DNA of 64,000 nucleotides from Dyadobacter koreensis (GTDB taxonomy: Bacteria; Bacteroidota; Bacteroidia; Cytophagales; Spirosomataceae), in the NCBI RefSeq assembly GCF_900108855.1, contig NZ_FNXY01000012.1, positions 1 to 64,000 on the forward strand, given 5' to 3'. A program made the translations under genes and the position numbers. Positions 44,338 through 54,263 of the stretch are shown piece by piece (position 1 is the first letter of the stretch; every line of letters starts with the position of its first letter). The notes beneath the pieces were generated by a model that saw only the letters and a list, made by a program, of their open reading frames with translations, ran no database searches and was not told where the DNA came from.

Positions 44338-46815
44338 ATGAAAAATTTATTCTCCTGGCAACGAATCTGGCCGCATCTGGTTGCAGTAGTAGGCTTTATG
44401 TTTTTGTCGCTGATGTATGCATTCCCGGTTCTGGAAGGCAAAAAACTGAATCAGCATGACGATGTACAGGCAAAAGCTGCTGCACGTGAAGTAGTTACTT
44501 ACCACGAAAAAACAGGCGAATGGTCAAACTGGACCAATAGTATGTTTGCCGGAATGCCAGCCTACATGATTGCCGGAGATTATCCAACGAGTATCTCGAC
44601 AAAAATTGGACAGGCTGTGAATAAGATTTTACCTGCTCCTGCCAATTATTTTCTGATCGGCTGTGTCAGCGCCTATATTCTGTTCCTTGTCGCCGGTGCG
44701 GGAATCTGGCTTTCCGCATTGGGAGCTATTTCATTCGGCTTTGCAGCCTGGAATCTTGTGAGTCTGGAAGCGGGGCACGTTTCCAAGATGCTGGCGATTT
44801 ATTATGCGCCGGGGGTTTTGGCTGGTGTAATTTTGGCTTTCCGGAAAAACTGGCTGGCAGGAGCGGCAGTAACGGCTATTTTTCTGTCTCTTGAACTTTA
44901 CGCAAACCACGTTCAGATCACTTATTATCTGGGAATCGGAATTATTATTTTGGTAATCATTGAAAGTCTTCCGCTGATCAAAAGCGGTGAGATAAAAAAA
45001 CTTTCATTTATCATTATCGGTCTGGCATTTTCCGCGGCTGTTGCTGTCGGAACACATACAACACGCTTATGGAATGGATATGATTACAGCAATGAAACCA
45101 TCCGTGGCAAACCTGAACTGAGTGTTTCGAATGGTGTAAAAACGGATGAAAAACAAAGTGGGTTAGACAAGGAATATGCCTTTTCTTACAGTTATGGAAT
45201 TGGGGAAACACTTACTTTACTGATACCAAACGCTTATGGCGGTTCTAATGGAGCGTCACTTTCCAATACATCAGAAACTTATAAAGTATTGGTAAACAGA
45301 GGCCTTGACGCAGCAACTGCGAGCAGTGTCGTTCAATCCTTGCCATTGTATTGGGGAGATCAACCGATCGTAAGTGGTCCGGTCTACGCGGGTGCGATTA
45401 TATTCTTCTTGTTTATTTTGGGTTTATTTATCGTGAAAGGGCCGATAAAAAACTGGATTGCAGGCGCAGTTGTACTTTACTTATTCTGGTCGTGGGGTAA
45501 AAACTTCGCTACTTTCAATTATCTCTTTTACGATTATTTCCCAATGTTCAACAAGTTCAGAGCAATCACAATGGTTCTGGCACTTGTGCAGCTTTTAATG
45601 GTTTTCCTGGCCGTTTTAGCCCTTCATACGTTGGCACAAAAGAAGATCAGCTGGAAAGATTTGCAACGTCCATTGCTGATAAGTCTGGCAATTACAGGTG
45701 GGATTTCTCTAATTCTGGCTCTTATGCCAACCTTGTTTTTCAATTTCCAGGGATTAAGCGATCAGCAACTGGCTGAAAACTTTGGACAGCAGGCAAACGA
45801 TAAAGCTTTCGGGCAGCAAATAGTTAACGCCATCGTTCAGGATCGTGCCGGTTTGATGCGTACCGATGCTTTCCGCAGCTTATTTTTCATTGTTGTAACA
45901 GCTGGTTTGATCTGGATGTGGATGAGAGACAAGATTAAAACTGCTCTGCTATATCCAATCTTACTTTTATTGATGATTTTTGATATGTTCGGTATCGACA
46001 AAAGGTATCTGAACAATGCTGACTTTGTTAGTAAAAGTGCATCGCAGGCGGCTCTTGCGCCGAGTCCTGCCGATGAAAGAATTATGGCCGATCCGGATCC
46101 TGACTATAAAGTTCTGGATGTGTCAAGAAGTACGTTTAACAGTGCTGACGCTTCTTATTACCATAAATCTCTGGGGGGGTACCACGGAGCAAAACTGAGA
46201 CGTTATCAGGAATTATTTGAGCATCAGATCGCGAAGCAAAATGCGAATCCAGGCATCCTGAATATGCTTAATACGAAGTACATTTTAAGTGTTGATCAGC
46301 AGGGGCAGCAGGTTGCTCAGCCAAATCCTGACGCTTTTGGTCATGCCTGGTTTGTTAGCAATTATAAACTGGTGCCAAATGCGGATGCAGAAATGGCGGC
46401 ACTTGATTCTTTAAAACCGAGAGAAACCGCTGTGATCGATCAGCGTTTTGCCGATAAGTTGACAGGATTAAAACTGGCAACAGATTCTACTGATAAAATC
46501 AGTCTGATTACTTATAAGCCGAATGAACTGATCTATGAAAGCAATGCGAAAAATGAAGGCTTAGCGGTATTCTCGGAAATCTACTATAACGTTCGCAATG
46601 AATGGAAAGTAACGATCGACGGAAAACCTGCCGACATGATCCGGGCGAATTATGTGCTTCGTGCGCTGCGTGTTCCAGCCGGAAAACATACGATTCAATT
46701 CCGATTCGAACCTGTTTCAATCGCTGTCGGAAATAAAATTGATCTGGTAAGTTCGCTGCTTTTGATCGCTCTGGTTGTCGGTGCGGTGGTTGTTGAAGTG
46801 AAGAAGAAGAGTTAG
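44338..46815 (+). CDS. YfhO-family large membrane protein
   Basis: An 825-residue inner-membrane protein with about 13 helices and a C-terminal beta-rich periplasmic domain. The family is GT-C-like, and members such as YfhO of Bacillus take part in glycosylation of envelope polymers. The conserved acidic start of the first loop (NQHDDVQAKAAAREVV) is visible after helix 1. The product transferred is unknown. It ends at a strong terminator. Confidence 0.88.
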   Translation: MKNLFSWQRIWPHLVAVVGFMFLSLMYAFPVLEGKKLNQHDDVQAKAAAREVVTYHEKTGEWSNWTNSMFAGMPAYMIAGDYPTSISTKIGQAVNKILPAPANYFLIGCVSAYILFLVAGAGIWLSALGAISFGFAAWNLVSLEAGHVSKMLAIYYAPGVLAGVILAFRKNWLAGAAVTAIFLSLELYANHVQITYYLGIGIIILVIIESLPLIKSGEIKKLSFIIIGLAFSAAVAVGTHTTRLWNGYDYSNETIRGKPELSVSNGVKTDEKQSGLDKEYAFSYSYGIGETLTLLIPNAYGGSNGASLSNTSETYKVLVNRGLDAATASSVVQSLPLYWGDQPIVSGPVYAGAIIFFLFILGLFIVKGPIKNWIAGAVVLYLFWSWGKNFATFNYLFYDYFPMFNKFRAITMVLALVQLLMVFLAVLALHTLAQKKISWKDLQRPLLISLAITGGISLILALMPTLFFNFQGLSDQQLAENFGQQANDKAFGQQIVNAIVQDRAGLMRTDAFRSLFFIVVTAGLIWMWMRDKIKTALLYPILLLLMIFDMFGIDKRYLNNADFVSKSASQAALAPSPADERIMADPDPDYKVLDVSRSTFNSADASYYHKSLGGYHGAKLRRYQELFEHQIAKQNANPGILNMLNTKYILSVDQQGQQVAQPNPDAFGHAWFVSNYKLVPNADAEMAALDSLKPRETAVIDQRFADKLTGLKLATDSTDKISLITYKPNELIYESNAKNEGLAVFSEIYYNVRNEWKVTIDGKPADMIRANYVLRALRVPAGKHTIQFRFEPVSIAVGNKIDLVSSLLLIALVVGAVVVEVKKKS

Positions 46816-46826
46816 ACAAAATAGAT

Positions 46827-46876
46827 CATAACAAAAACACCCCGGCAAATAAATTTGCCGGGGTGTTTTTGTTATG
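46827..46876. terminator. Bidirectional terminator between YfhO and Uma2 genes
   Basis: A perfect 24-bp stem (46827-46850 with 46853-46876), GC-rich in the middle (CACCCCGGCAAAT) with A-runs and T-runs on the flanks. It serves both convergent genes. Confidence 0.92.
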
Positions 46877-46882
46877 TTGTAA

Positions 46883-47452
46883 TCAAAATCTCGTTTCTAC
46901 AATCAAACCAGGAAGTATATCCTCACCACTCAACTTTACTGGAATATTTACTTTAACTTCAACAGAACCGTCTTGTCTGTAAATGTGGATTTTTTTGTTG
47001 ATTCGATCGATGAGCCATCCTAAAAGGCAACCATTCAATTGATACTCTCTCATCTTATCATGGAGATCAGAGATATCATCACTTAAAGAACGGACTTCTA
47101 CAACAAGATCAGGACATATAGGCGCAAATTTTTTACGATCTGCTTCTGTTAAAGCTTCCCATCTACTTTTAGAAATCCAGGAAAGATCAGGAGATCTTAC
47201 AGCTCCATTTGGCAAGGTAAAACCGGATGAAGAATCGAAAACGTAACCTAACTTAGTTTCCCTATTCCAAAGCCCAAGCTCTAAACCAAATTCAAAATTA
47301 TAATTCCCCGTATCTGATCCTGTCGGCGCCATAACAATTATATTTCCGTCTTTATCTCGCTCCATGCAAAGCTGCTCATTCGCCTGACAAAGATCGAAGA
47401 ACATATCCTCAGTAAGACCGGCCACGGGACGTATGATTAACGGAAATTCCAT
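46883..47452 (-). CDS. Uma2-family putative nuclease
   Basis: A 189-residue Uma2 protein of the same length as the copy at 34722-35291 but clearly different in sequence. PDLSWISKSRWEAL and CPDLVVEVRSLSDD hold the likely PD-(D/E)xK residues, with KMREY following. The role is unknown. It stands alone between the YfhO gene and tyrA. Confidence 0.88.
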   Translation of the reverse strand: MEFPLIIRPVAGLTEDMFFDLCQANEQLCMERDKDGNIIVMAPTGSDTGNYNFEFGLELGLWNRETKLGYVFDSSSGFTLPNGAVRSPDLSWISKSRWEALTEADRKKFAPICPDLVVEVRSLSDDISDLHDKMREYQLNGCLLGWLIDRINKKIHIYRQDGSVEVKVNIPVKLSGEDILPGLIVETRF

Positions 47453-47506
47453 GCGATTACATTTCTAGTGATTACGAAATATAACAAATTTCAGGCATCA
47501 GATGGT

Positions 47507-48364
47507 TTACTTTTTTTCTATACCACTCAAAATCCTGCCGATATCATTTGCTTTCGACATAAAATCCAGACTTGTTGGTAGGTCTTCACTGTCAATGGCA
47601 ACTTTAAATTTTTTCAGGAATTCGATATAATCTCCAAGTGCTTTTGAAACATTCTGTTTATTCTGGTCAAAAATTGGCGCCCACATTTGCGGAGAGCTTT
47701 TTGCCAGACGAACTGTTGAAGAAAACCCGGTACTTGCCATATCAAAAATTGCCTTTTCATCACGTTCCTTTTCAAGCACTGTAAGGCCAAGTGCAAAAGA
47801 GCTGATGTGACTTAAATGCGAAACATAGGCCAGGTGAAGGTCATGTTCAACTGGTTTCATGTAATGAATTTTCATACCGATGTCCCGCAGGAAAGTATCG
47901 GCCAATGTCAGACAGTCGGTATCACTTTTTTCCTTATCACAAATGATCACGTTTTTTCCCGGCAATAATTCTTTGAACGCAGCACCCGGTCCCGAGTTTT
48001 CAGTACCGGCCATAGGATGAACGGCTACGAATTGTGTACGTTTTGGATGCGCATCTGCCACTTTACAAATCAATTCTTTTGTAGAGCCAAAATCCATCAG
48101 TGTTCTGCCCTCAGGAATCTGATCCAATATTTTTGGCAAAAGTAAAGTAATAGCATCAACAGGTGTTGCCAGAATATTCAGTTCTGCCACCTGTAACGCT
48201 TCTTCCAGCGTCATGATTTCGTCGACGATCCCTTTTGCAAGCGCAATTTTTTGATTGACAACGGATTGGTCAACACCAACAAATTTCATATTCGGGTATT
48301 TTTCCCGGAGCGATAATGCGAATGAGCCGCCAAGCAGGCCCACTCCTATAATGCTGATTATCAT
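47507..48364 (-). CDS. tyrA: Prephenate dehydrogenase
   Basis: A 285-residue TyrA that oxidises prephenate to 4-hydroxyphenylpyruvate with NAD(P), in tyrosine synthesis. The Rossmann motif IIGVGLLGGSFALSL starts at residue 4; FVAVHPMAGTENSGP and LSHISSFAL are conserved. I chose ATG at 48364. The frame remains open to 48544, but this extension overlaps the aminotransferase gene and is not TyrA-like. The aminotransferase upstream probably completes the pathway in one operon. Confidence 0.92.
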   Translation of the reverse strand: MIISIIGVGLLGGSFALSLREKYPNMKFVGVDQSVVNQKIALAKGIVDEIMTLEEALQVAELNILATPVDAITLLLPKILDQIPEGRTLMDFGSTKELICKVADAHPKRTQFVAVHPMAGTENSGPGAAFKELLPGKNVIICDKEKSDTDCLTLADTFLRDIGMKIHYMKPVEHDLHLAYVSHLSHISSFALGLTVLEKERDEKAIFDMASTGFSSTVRLAKSSPQMWAPIFDQNKQNVSKALGDYIEFLKKFKVAIDSEDLPTSLDFMSKANDIGRILSGIEKK

Positions 48365-48428
48365 GTATATTGAAAATTTTCCTGCAAGAAGACTTCTTGC
48401 AGGATATGAGATTTTATAAGAATAATAA

Positions 48429-49586
48429 TTAACTTTTGAGACGCTCAACGGCTTCCCAGATTCTTTCTTTTGGCATACAAAGAGAAAGACGGATATAACG
48501 CTGCCCTTTTGGTCCAAATATAAATCCGGGTGCGATGAAAACATGCTTTTCTGTCAACAGGTTGTTTACCAGTTTTTCAGCAGACTCGACTGAATCTGGT
48601 AGTTTTCCCCATAAAAACATCCCTTCCTGCTTTTTATCCCACGTACAGCCGACAGCATTTAAAAATGCTTCGGATGCTTCCAGACGTCCCTGATATACAG
48701 CATTCCTATCGTCATGCCATTCCTGAGAATTTCCAAGCGCAGCAACCGCCGCCTCCTGTAAAGCCCAGAACATTCCGGAATCGACGTTGCTCTTTATTGT
48801 CAAAACGGCATCGATGTAAGGTTTCGCACCTGCCAGCCAGCCTAATCGCCAGCCAGCCATGTTGTGTGATTTACTCATCGAATTAAGCTCGATCGCAACA
48901 TCTTTTGCGCCAGTGACCGACAACAAACTGATCGGTTCTTTTTTGTTCAAAACGAGGCTATATGGATTGTCATGGCAAAGCAATACCTTGTGCTTTTTGG
49001 CAAAAGCGACCGCTGCCTCAAATAATTCTTCGGTTGCAGGAGCACCCGTTGGCATATGCGGATAATTAAGCCACATTATTTTGGTCCGCGGCGTGACCAA
49101 TTCTTCCATCACTTCCCAGTTCGGCTGCCATCCGGACTCTTCCTGTAAGGGATATTCTTTCACCGCTGCACCGACCATCTGGCTGACGGCACGATAAGCA
49201 GGATAACCTAATTCGGGAACCAGCACTTCATCTCCCGGATCAAGAAATGTCAGAGAAATATGTGTAATCCCTTCTTTCGATCCAATCAAAGGAAGGATTT
49301 CAGAACTTGGATTTAGGGTAACTCCATAGGTCCTTTGATAATATTCTGCAATTGCATTCCGAAAAGATACAGTACCGACATACGGTTGATAACCATGTGC
49401 CTGAGGCTTTAAAGCGGCCTCTGAAAGTGCTGTTAGCGTTTGCTCAGAAGGCATCATGTCCGGATTTCCAATCCCAAGATTGATCACGTCATGTCCTTCG
49501 GCTACTAATTTTCTTACTTCGGCCAGCTTTACTGAAAAGTAATACTCCGACGTTTGCCGGGTGCGCTGGGCAGTTTCTATTATCAT
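48429..49586 (-). CDS. PLP-dependent aminotransferase (class I/II)
   Basis: A 385-residue fold-type I aminotransferase. The PLP Lys is in SMSKSHNMAGWRLGW, and the Asp and Asn ligands lie in HDNPYS and NYPHMPTG. The sequence resembles LL-diaminopimelate and aromatic aminotransferases. Its place just upstream of tyrA suggests transamination of 4-hydroxyphenylpyruvate or phenylpyruvate, but the substrate is not fixed by the sequence. Confidence 0.9.
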   Translation of the reverse strand: MIIETAQRTRQTSEYYFSVKLAEVRKLVAEGHDVINLGIGNPDMMPSEQTLTALSEAALKPQAHGYQPYVGTVSFRNAIAEYYQRTYGVTLNPSSEILPLIGSKEGITHISLTFLDPGDEVLVPELGYPAYRAVSQMVGAAVKEYPLQEESGWQPNWEVMEELVTPRTKIMWLNYPHMPTGAPATEELFEAAVAFAKKHKVLLCHDNPYSLVLNKKEPISLLSVTGAKDVAIELNSMSKSHNMAGWRLGWLAGAKPYIDAVLTIKSNVDSGMFWALQEAAVAALGNSQEWHDDRNAVYQGRLEASEAFLNAVGCTWDKKQEGMFLWGKLPDSVESAEKLVNNLLTEKHVFIAPGFIFGPKGQRYIRLSLCMPKERIWEAVERLKS

Positions 49587-49703
49587 TGTTTAACGCATTA
49601 ATTATTATTTCCGGCTGTGCCGGTCAAAATGGGACGCAATTTACGATATTTAAATACAATGGATGCAATTAGCAGACAACGATCCAAAACTTTCCAAGCC
49701 GAA

Positions 49704-49853
49704 AGCCCTGAAAGGGCGCTATATCTGAGAATAGGGCAACGCCCTATTAATAACGCCCATCAAATAATATAGTCATTACGGCACCATATTAACATCCGGC
49801 ATCACAGCCACAGGGCGATGCCCCATGCCAAGATATCGCGCCCTTTCAGGGCT
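49704..49853. repeat. 150-bp palindromic extragenic element
   Basis: Outer arms 49704-49726 and 49831-49853 are complementary with one mismatch (AGCCCTGAAAGGGCGC / GCGCCCTTTCAGGGCT). Inside lies a small perfect hairpin, ATAGGGC-AAC-GCCCTAT (49731-49747), and a related GGGCGATGCCCC at about 49813. The pattern of nested GGGCnnnGCCC hairpins is like REP or MITE-type elements. It fills the gap between the aminotransferase and modA genes, and the rest of that 329-bp gap holds nothing else I can identify. Confidence 0.8.
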
Positions 49854-49915
49854 GTGTTGATTTTGGTTTTTTTGATTTTGTGTGTCTATTCATCGTAATG
49901 CGTTAAATTAGCGAA

Positions 49916-50668
49916 ATGAACCGGAAACACATTTTTCTTCTGATTTTGATTCTTCTTGGAGGTTGTTCAAAACCTTCGGAAAAAATTATCGTTGCCACGG
50001 CGGCCAACGTACAATACGTTATGAAAGAGTTAAAGGCTGAATTTGAAAAAGAATCCGGCAAGGAGATTGAAATTGTAGTCAGTTCTTCCGGAAAACTAAC
50101 AGCACAAATTCGCGAAGGCGCACCCTTTGACGTATTCGTCTCAGCAGATACCAAATATCCCGGCGAAATTTATAAAAACGGAGGCTCCGATGTGGAACCT
50201 AAAATTTACGCTTATGGGACATTAGCTTTATGGTCTCTCACAATTCCTGAAAAGGATTTAAATCTGAGCATCTTAAACTCGGATAAGGTCAAAAAAATAG
50301 CACTACCAAATCCAAAACTTGCCCCGTATGGCGACGCAGCAATTCAGGCCTTAACGAAGCAAAATTTATTCGAACCAATAAAAAATAAAATTGTTTACGG
50401 AGAAAGCATCGCACAGGCAGCACAGTATATCACGACTGGCAATGTAGAAGCAGGATTTACCGCCCTTTCGGTAATACTGGCGCCGGAAATGAAAGATAAA
50501 GGACATTATTCGCTTGTGGATTCAAGCTTATACAATCCAATCGCGCAAGCAGCGTTGCTCCTTCGCCACAGTGAAAATTCTCCAAAAAAAGAAACAAGTC
50601 AGAAATTTTACGACTTCCTGTACTCACCAAAGGCAAAAACGATTTTTAAAAAATACGGATATAAGTAA
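49916..50668 (+). CDS. modA: Molybdate ABC transporter substrate-binding protein
   Basis: A 250-residue periplasmic lipoprotein (lipobox LGGC, Cys17) that binds molybdate or tungstate. Typical segments are ATAANVQYVMKEL, SSSGKLTAQI, APFDVFVSADTKYP and the GDAAIQAL/VYGESIAQAA stretch. It is followed by modB (59 bp gap) and modC, a full importer. No regulator or molybdenum cofactor riboswitch is visible upstream; the region is filled by a palindromic repeat. Confidence 0.93.
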   Translation: MNRKHIFLLILILLGGCSKPSEKIIVATAANVQYVMKELKAEFEKESGKEIEIVVSSSGKLTAQIREGAPFDVFVSADTKYPGEIYKNGGSDVEPKIYAYGTLALWSLTIPEKDLNLSILNSDKVKKIALPNPKLAPYGDAAIQALTKQNLFEPIKNKIVYGESIAQAAQYITTGNVEAGFTALSVILAPEMKDKGHYSLVDSSLYNPIAQAALLLRHSENSPKKETSQKFYDFLYSPKAKTIFKKYGYK

Positions 50669-50727
50669 ACAAATTCGAAACGGGCGATACATTCTATCAT
50701 TCACTCATTCTATCAATCAAAATTAAT

Positions 50728-51402
50728 ATGGATTGGCAACCACTTTGGCTCACATTCAGGCTGGCAATCATCACGTCGATTATTCTTTTTGTCGTCGCCC
50801 TTCCTCTTGCCTATTGGCTGGCTTTTGCAAAGTTTAAGGGGCGGGGTTTGGTTGAGGCGGTAATTGGAATGCCACTGGTTCTTCCACCGTCCGTTTTGGG
50901 TTTTTACTTATTGCTCGCATTTAGTCCATCCTACTGGTTTGGCGCCTGGATTGAAAATATTTTAGGTTTGCGGCTCGTATTTTCATTTCCCGGATTGGTC
51001 ATTGGTTCTGTTATTTACAGCCTGCCTTTTATGGTATATCCGTTACGAGCCGGTTTGCAATCTCTTCCTGCATCTTTGCGAGAAGCTTCTTATACACTGG
51101 GAAAAAGTCAGTTTGAAACATTTTACAAAATCCTTTTACCCAATAGCAAATCTGCGATTTTGACTGCGATCGTACTCACATTTGCTCATACAGTTGGCGA
51201 ATTTGGAGTCGTATTAATGATCGGGGGAAATATCCCGGGTGTAACCAAGGTTGCTTCGGTTGCAATATACAATGAAGTGGAAGCATTAAATTATGCTGGT
51301 GCCAACCAATACGCTTTGGTACTTTTTACCGTCACTTTTATTATCTTACTTTTGGTATATTCTATCAACAACCGCTTATTAAGTGTCCGACAAACTTCTT
51401 GA
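50728..51402 (+). CDS. modB: Molybdate ABC transporter permease
   Basis: A 224-residue inner-membrane permease with five or six helices. The coupling-helix motif (EASYTLGKSQFETFYKILLP) contacts the ATPase. PLVLPPSVLGFYLL and HTVGEFGVVLMIGGNIPG are ModB-specific. It overlaps modC by 20 bp, so the two are translationally coupled. Confidence 0.95.
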   Translation: MDWQPLWLTFRLAIITSIILFVVALPLAYWLAFAKFKGRGLVEAVIGMPLVLPPSVLGFYLLLAFSPSYWFGAWIENILGLRLVFSFPGLVIGSVIYSLPFMVYPLRAGLQSLPASLREASYTLGKSQFETFYKILLPNSKSAILTAIVLTFAHTVGEFGVVLMIGGNIPGVTKVASVAIYNEVEALNYAGANQYALVLFTVTFIILLLVYSINNRLLSVRQTS

Positions 51403-52273
51403 TATTTCCATCAGGCATTCCTTACAAACAGCCAGCGGAATTCTTCCGATGGATATTGTATTTTCTGCCCCAAAAGGGAGTATCACAGCAATTACCGGAC
51501 CGTCTGGTGCAGGTAAAACCACATTGTTACGCCAAATTTCGGGATTAATCACTCCGGATTCAGGGAAAATCAGGTTTGGCAATGACGTCTGGTTAAACAC
51601 TTCTGTCAACTTTTCAATTTCCCCGCAGCACAGGAGTATCGGTTTTGTTTTTCAGGATTATGCTTTATTTCCACACCTGAGTGTGAGAGAAAATCTTCTC
51701 TTTGCACTTGACAAAAATTCTGATAAAAAAATTGTAGACGACCTGCTAAATGCCGTTGAGCTCACCCAGCTTTCAGAACGAAAACCTCATCAGCTTTCCG
51801 GAGGGCAACAGCAACGTGCCGCACTGGCCCGCGCGCTCGTAAGAAAACCAGATTTAATGTTACTTGACGAACCCCTTGCTGCATTGGATCATCATATGCG
51901 GCGGCGCTTGCAGGAATATTTGCTGAATCTTCAACAGGAACACGGTTTTACAATGATTATCGTCACCCATGACCTTGGTGAAATTTTCCGAATGGCACAT
52001 CAGGTGATTGTTATAGAAAATGGCCAGATTATCAATCAGGGGACGCCGTCAGAGGTCTATTTACCAAAACATCAAACAGACGAGCAACTGGTTTTGTTTG
52101 GAGAAGTTTTAACCTGTACTGTTTTTGATAATCATTTATTGGTCACCGCCTTAATTCAGCAAGCTGTCCGGACCATCAAACTTCCCCTTCAATGGCAGCC
52201 GGATATGTCGCCCGGACGAGCTTTTGCACTTCGTTATTCGCTTGATATTCCTGAAATCGAATTGATAAAATAA
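51383..52273 (+). CDS. modC: Molybdate ABC transporter ATPase
   Basis: A 296-residue ABC ATPase powering molybdate import. Walker A GPSGAGKTT (39-47), signature LSGGQQQR and Walker B LMLLDEPLAALD are intact. The C-terminal 70 residues are shorter than a full TOBE domain of ModC. GTG at 51383 is the start, within the modB end. Confidence 0.93.
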   Translation: MSDKLLDISIRHSLQTASGILPMDIVFSAPKGSITAITGPSGAGKTTLLRQISGLITPDSGKIRFGNDVWLNTSVNFSISPQHRSIGFVFQDYALFPHLSVRENLLFALDKNSDKKIVDDLLNAVELTQLSERKPHQLSGGQQQRAALARALVRKPDLMLLDEPLAALDHHMRRRLQEYLLNLQQEHGFTMIIVTHDLGEIFRMAHQVIVIENGQIINQGTPSEVYLPKHQTDEQLVLFGEVLTCTVFDNHLLVTALIQQAVRTIKLPLQWQPDMSPGRAFALRYSLDIPEIELIK

Positions 52274-52365
52274 TCTCGGATTCTTGTCTGAAATGGAAAA
52301 TAATATTTCAGGGTAACTTTTATATATCTCTGTCTTTTCCTCTAAAAACTAATCTTTTTAAACTC

Positions 52366-53043
52366 ATGCGAATTATTTTCAGACTTTTACAAATTGCACT
52401 TATCGCTTTCCCATTGCTCGCTATGAAGCAGGATAAGCCATTGCGCGTTATATTTTTTGGTGATTCTATTACGCAGGCTGGTGTTGGACCGAAGGGTTAT
52501 ATCACGATGATGACAGAAATGCTGAAAACAAATAATCAAAGTGGTCAGTTTGAGTTGATGGGTGCAGGTATTGGAGGAAATAAGGTTTATGATCTGTATT
52601 TGCGTCTGGAAGATGACGTGTTATCCAAAAAACCGGATGTTGTCTTTATATACGTCGGAATTAATGACGTTTGGCACAAAAGTTCGATGGGGACGGGGAC
52701 TGATCCTGACAAATATGTGAAGTTTTACGAGGCGCTTATCAAAAAAATGAAGGCACAAAATATCCGCGTGATTCTTTGTACGCCGACTGTGATTGGAGAA
52801 AGAAATGATAATTCAAATATGCAGGATGGCGATCTTAATCATTATTCAAAACTGATCCGTGACATTGCCGCTAAAAATAACCTTCAGCTTTGTGATCTGA
52901 GAAAATATTTCCAGGAATATGAAGTGAAAAACAATCCTGAAAACAAAGAGAAGGAAATTCTGACGACAGACCGCGTTCATCTAAATGAAACAGGAAATAA
53001 ATTCCTGGCTGAGAAAATGATGGAAGCGTTATTAAAGAAATAA
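52366..53043 (+). CDS. SGNH/GDSL-family hydrolase
   Basis: A 225-residue exported esterase or acetyl-hydrolase. After a signal peptide (1-20) come block I FFGDSIT (Ser34), the block II Gly in GAGIGGNKV, the block III GIND and the catalytic Asp-His in DRVHLNE near the end. Substrates of such enzymes are often acetylated sugars or lipids. It is followed by a terminator. Confidence 0.9.
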   Translation: MRIIFRLLQIALIAFPLLAMKQDKPLRVIFFGDSITQAGVGPKGYITMMTEMLKTNNQSGQFELMGAGIGGNKVYDLYLRLEDDVLSKKPDVVFIYVGINDVWHKSSMGTGTDPDKYVKFYEALIKKMKAQNIRVILCTPTVIGERNDNSNMQDGDLNHYSKLIRDIAAKNNLQLCDLRKYFQEYEVKNNPENKEKEILTTDRVHLNETGNKFLAEKMMEALLKK

Positions 53044-53068
53044 GTTGAACATATTTCCTGAATAGAAG

Positions 53069-53108
53069 AAGAACAAAAAGTCAAACCTAGCCTTGACTTT
53101 TTGTTCTT
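53069..53108. terminator. Bidirectional terminator after the SGNH gene
   Basis: A perfect 16-bp stem (53069-53084 with 53093-53108) with an 8-base loop, rich in A on the left and T on the right. It separates the convergent SGNH hydrolase and nucleotidyltransferase genes. Confidence 0.85.
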
Positions 53109-53121
53109 ATAAATAACTACT

Positions 53122-54021
53122 CTATTCCCAAAGTTTTGCAGGATACTCTCCTGAATCGTGCAGGGATGCAAGCGATGCCTGAACTTTCGGTTTATCTTCC
53201 GGATAAGTAACGCCAAACCAATCGGATGAACTGCGGAAAACCCTGCAATCGCCCAGTCCATTTTCAATGATGTAAGTCATCACAGTTGGAATATAAAACT
53301 CAGCTTTGGGTGTGTTTAGATTAATACGTGCATACTCCTCGAATAATTCTTTCGTGATTGGGAACATCGAAGGTTTGAAGCCCCAGAAATTCATAGAAAC
53401 CGGTGTTTCAGGAGCAAGCTCTGTTTTTTCACCTTCTTCTTCAAAATAAATAGTCCCGTCCTCTTCAAAAATTTTGGTCCTTTCAACAACTGAAGCAAGA
53501 TTCTGATCTTCTCTTTCAATACAAACACCTCTTGAAACCGTGCCGTTTTCTGAAAGTGTTCTTTTTATTTCATAACCAATCATCGCATGCTGCTTGTCAT
53601 TGGTATCTGTACTCAAAAATTTGGACATGGTTTCAAAAGCACCCAGACCGTAAAAATCATCCGCATTGATTACGGCAAAAGGAGTATCAGTTTGTTCCCA
53701 TGCGCATAATGTTGCGTGCCCCGTTCCCCAGGGTTTCACACGCTCAACGGCTCCAAGATCTTCCGGCACATAAGACTGCACGCCCTGAATCGCGAAATCG
53801 TAGTCAATCTTTCCTTTTAATTTTGGAGCAAATAATGCTTCCGCTTCATCCTTTATTTCCTTACGTACTATAAATACCACCTTGCCAAAACCACTGCGAA
53901 TTGCATCATATAAAGAGTAATCAATAATGGTTTCTCCATTGGGACCGAATTGGTCAAGTTGTTTAATACCTCCATAACGGCTTCCTATTCCGGCAGCCAA
54001 AATTAAAAGAGTTGGTTTCAT
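53122..54021 (-). CDS. Sugar-phosphate nucleotidyltransferase family protein
   Basis: A 299-residue protein with an N-terminal NTP-transferase fold: LILAAGIGSRYGGIKQLDQFGPNGE (6-30) is a variant of the GxGxRxxPLT..K motif. INADDFYG carries the metal-binding Asp. It would activate a sugar phosphate to an NDP-sugar for polysaccharide or envelope synthesis. The specific sugar is unknown, and no glycan gene cluster is adjacent. Confidence 0.85.
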   Translation of the reverse strand: MKPTLLILAAGIGSRYGGIKQLDQFGPNGETIIDYSLYDAIRSGFGKVVFIVRKEIKDEAEALFAPKLKGKIDYDFAIQGVQSYVPEDLGAVERVKPWGTGHATLCAWEQTDTPFAVINADDFYGLGAFETMSKFLSTDTNDKQHAMIGYEIKRTLSENGTVSRGVCIEREDQNLASVVERTKIFEEDGTIYFEEEGEKTELAPETPVSMNFWGFKPSMFPITKELFEEYARINLNTPKAEFYIPTVMTYIIENGLGDCRVFRSSSDWFGVTYPEDKPKVQASLASLHDSGEYPAKLWE

Positions 54022-54263
54022 TTATTAGGTTGAAAATTGAAAGTGGAAAATTGAAAACGGTCCGCTGATACGGTTGGATTTTGTTTCCCGGCTTGGTTTC
54101 ATACAAATTGAAGCAACCTGATACCGGACAAACGCTTTCCTTCCACAAAAAAACAATAAAATAAGGAAAATATACTACTTCTTCTTTTTTGCTTCGTCAC
54201 AAAATGAAAAAAAGCGCCGTGATAAGTCACAACGCCTTTACTATTATCCACAAAATCTAAAAT

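Noticed and set aside
48365-48544. 60-residue N-terminal extension of TyrA
   Set aside because: It overlaps the aminotransferase gene; TyrA proteins start at the Rossmann strand, as from 48364.
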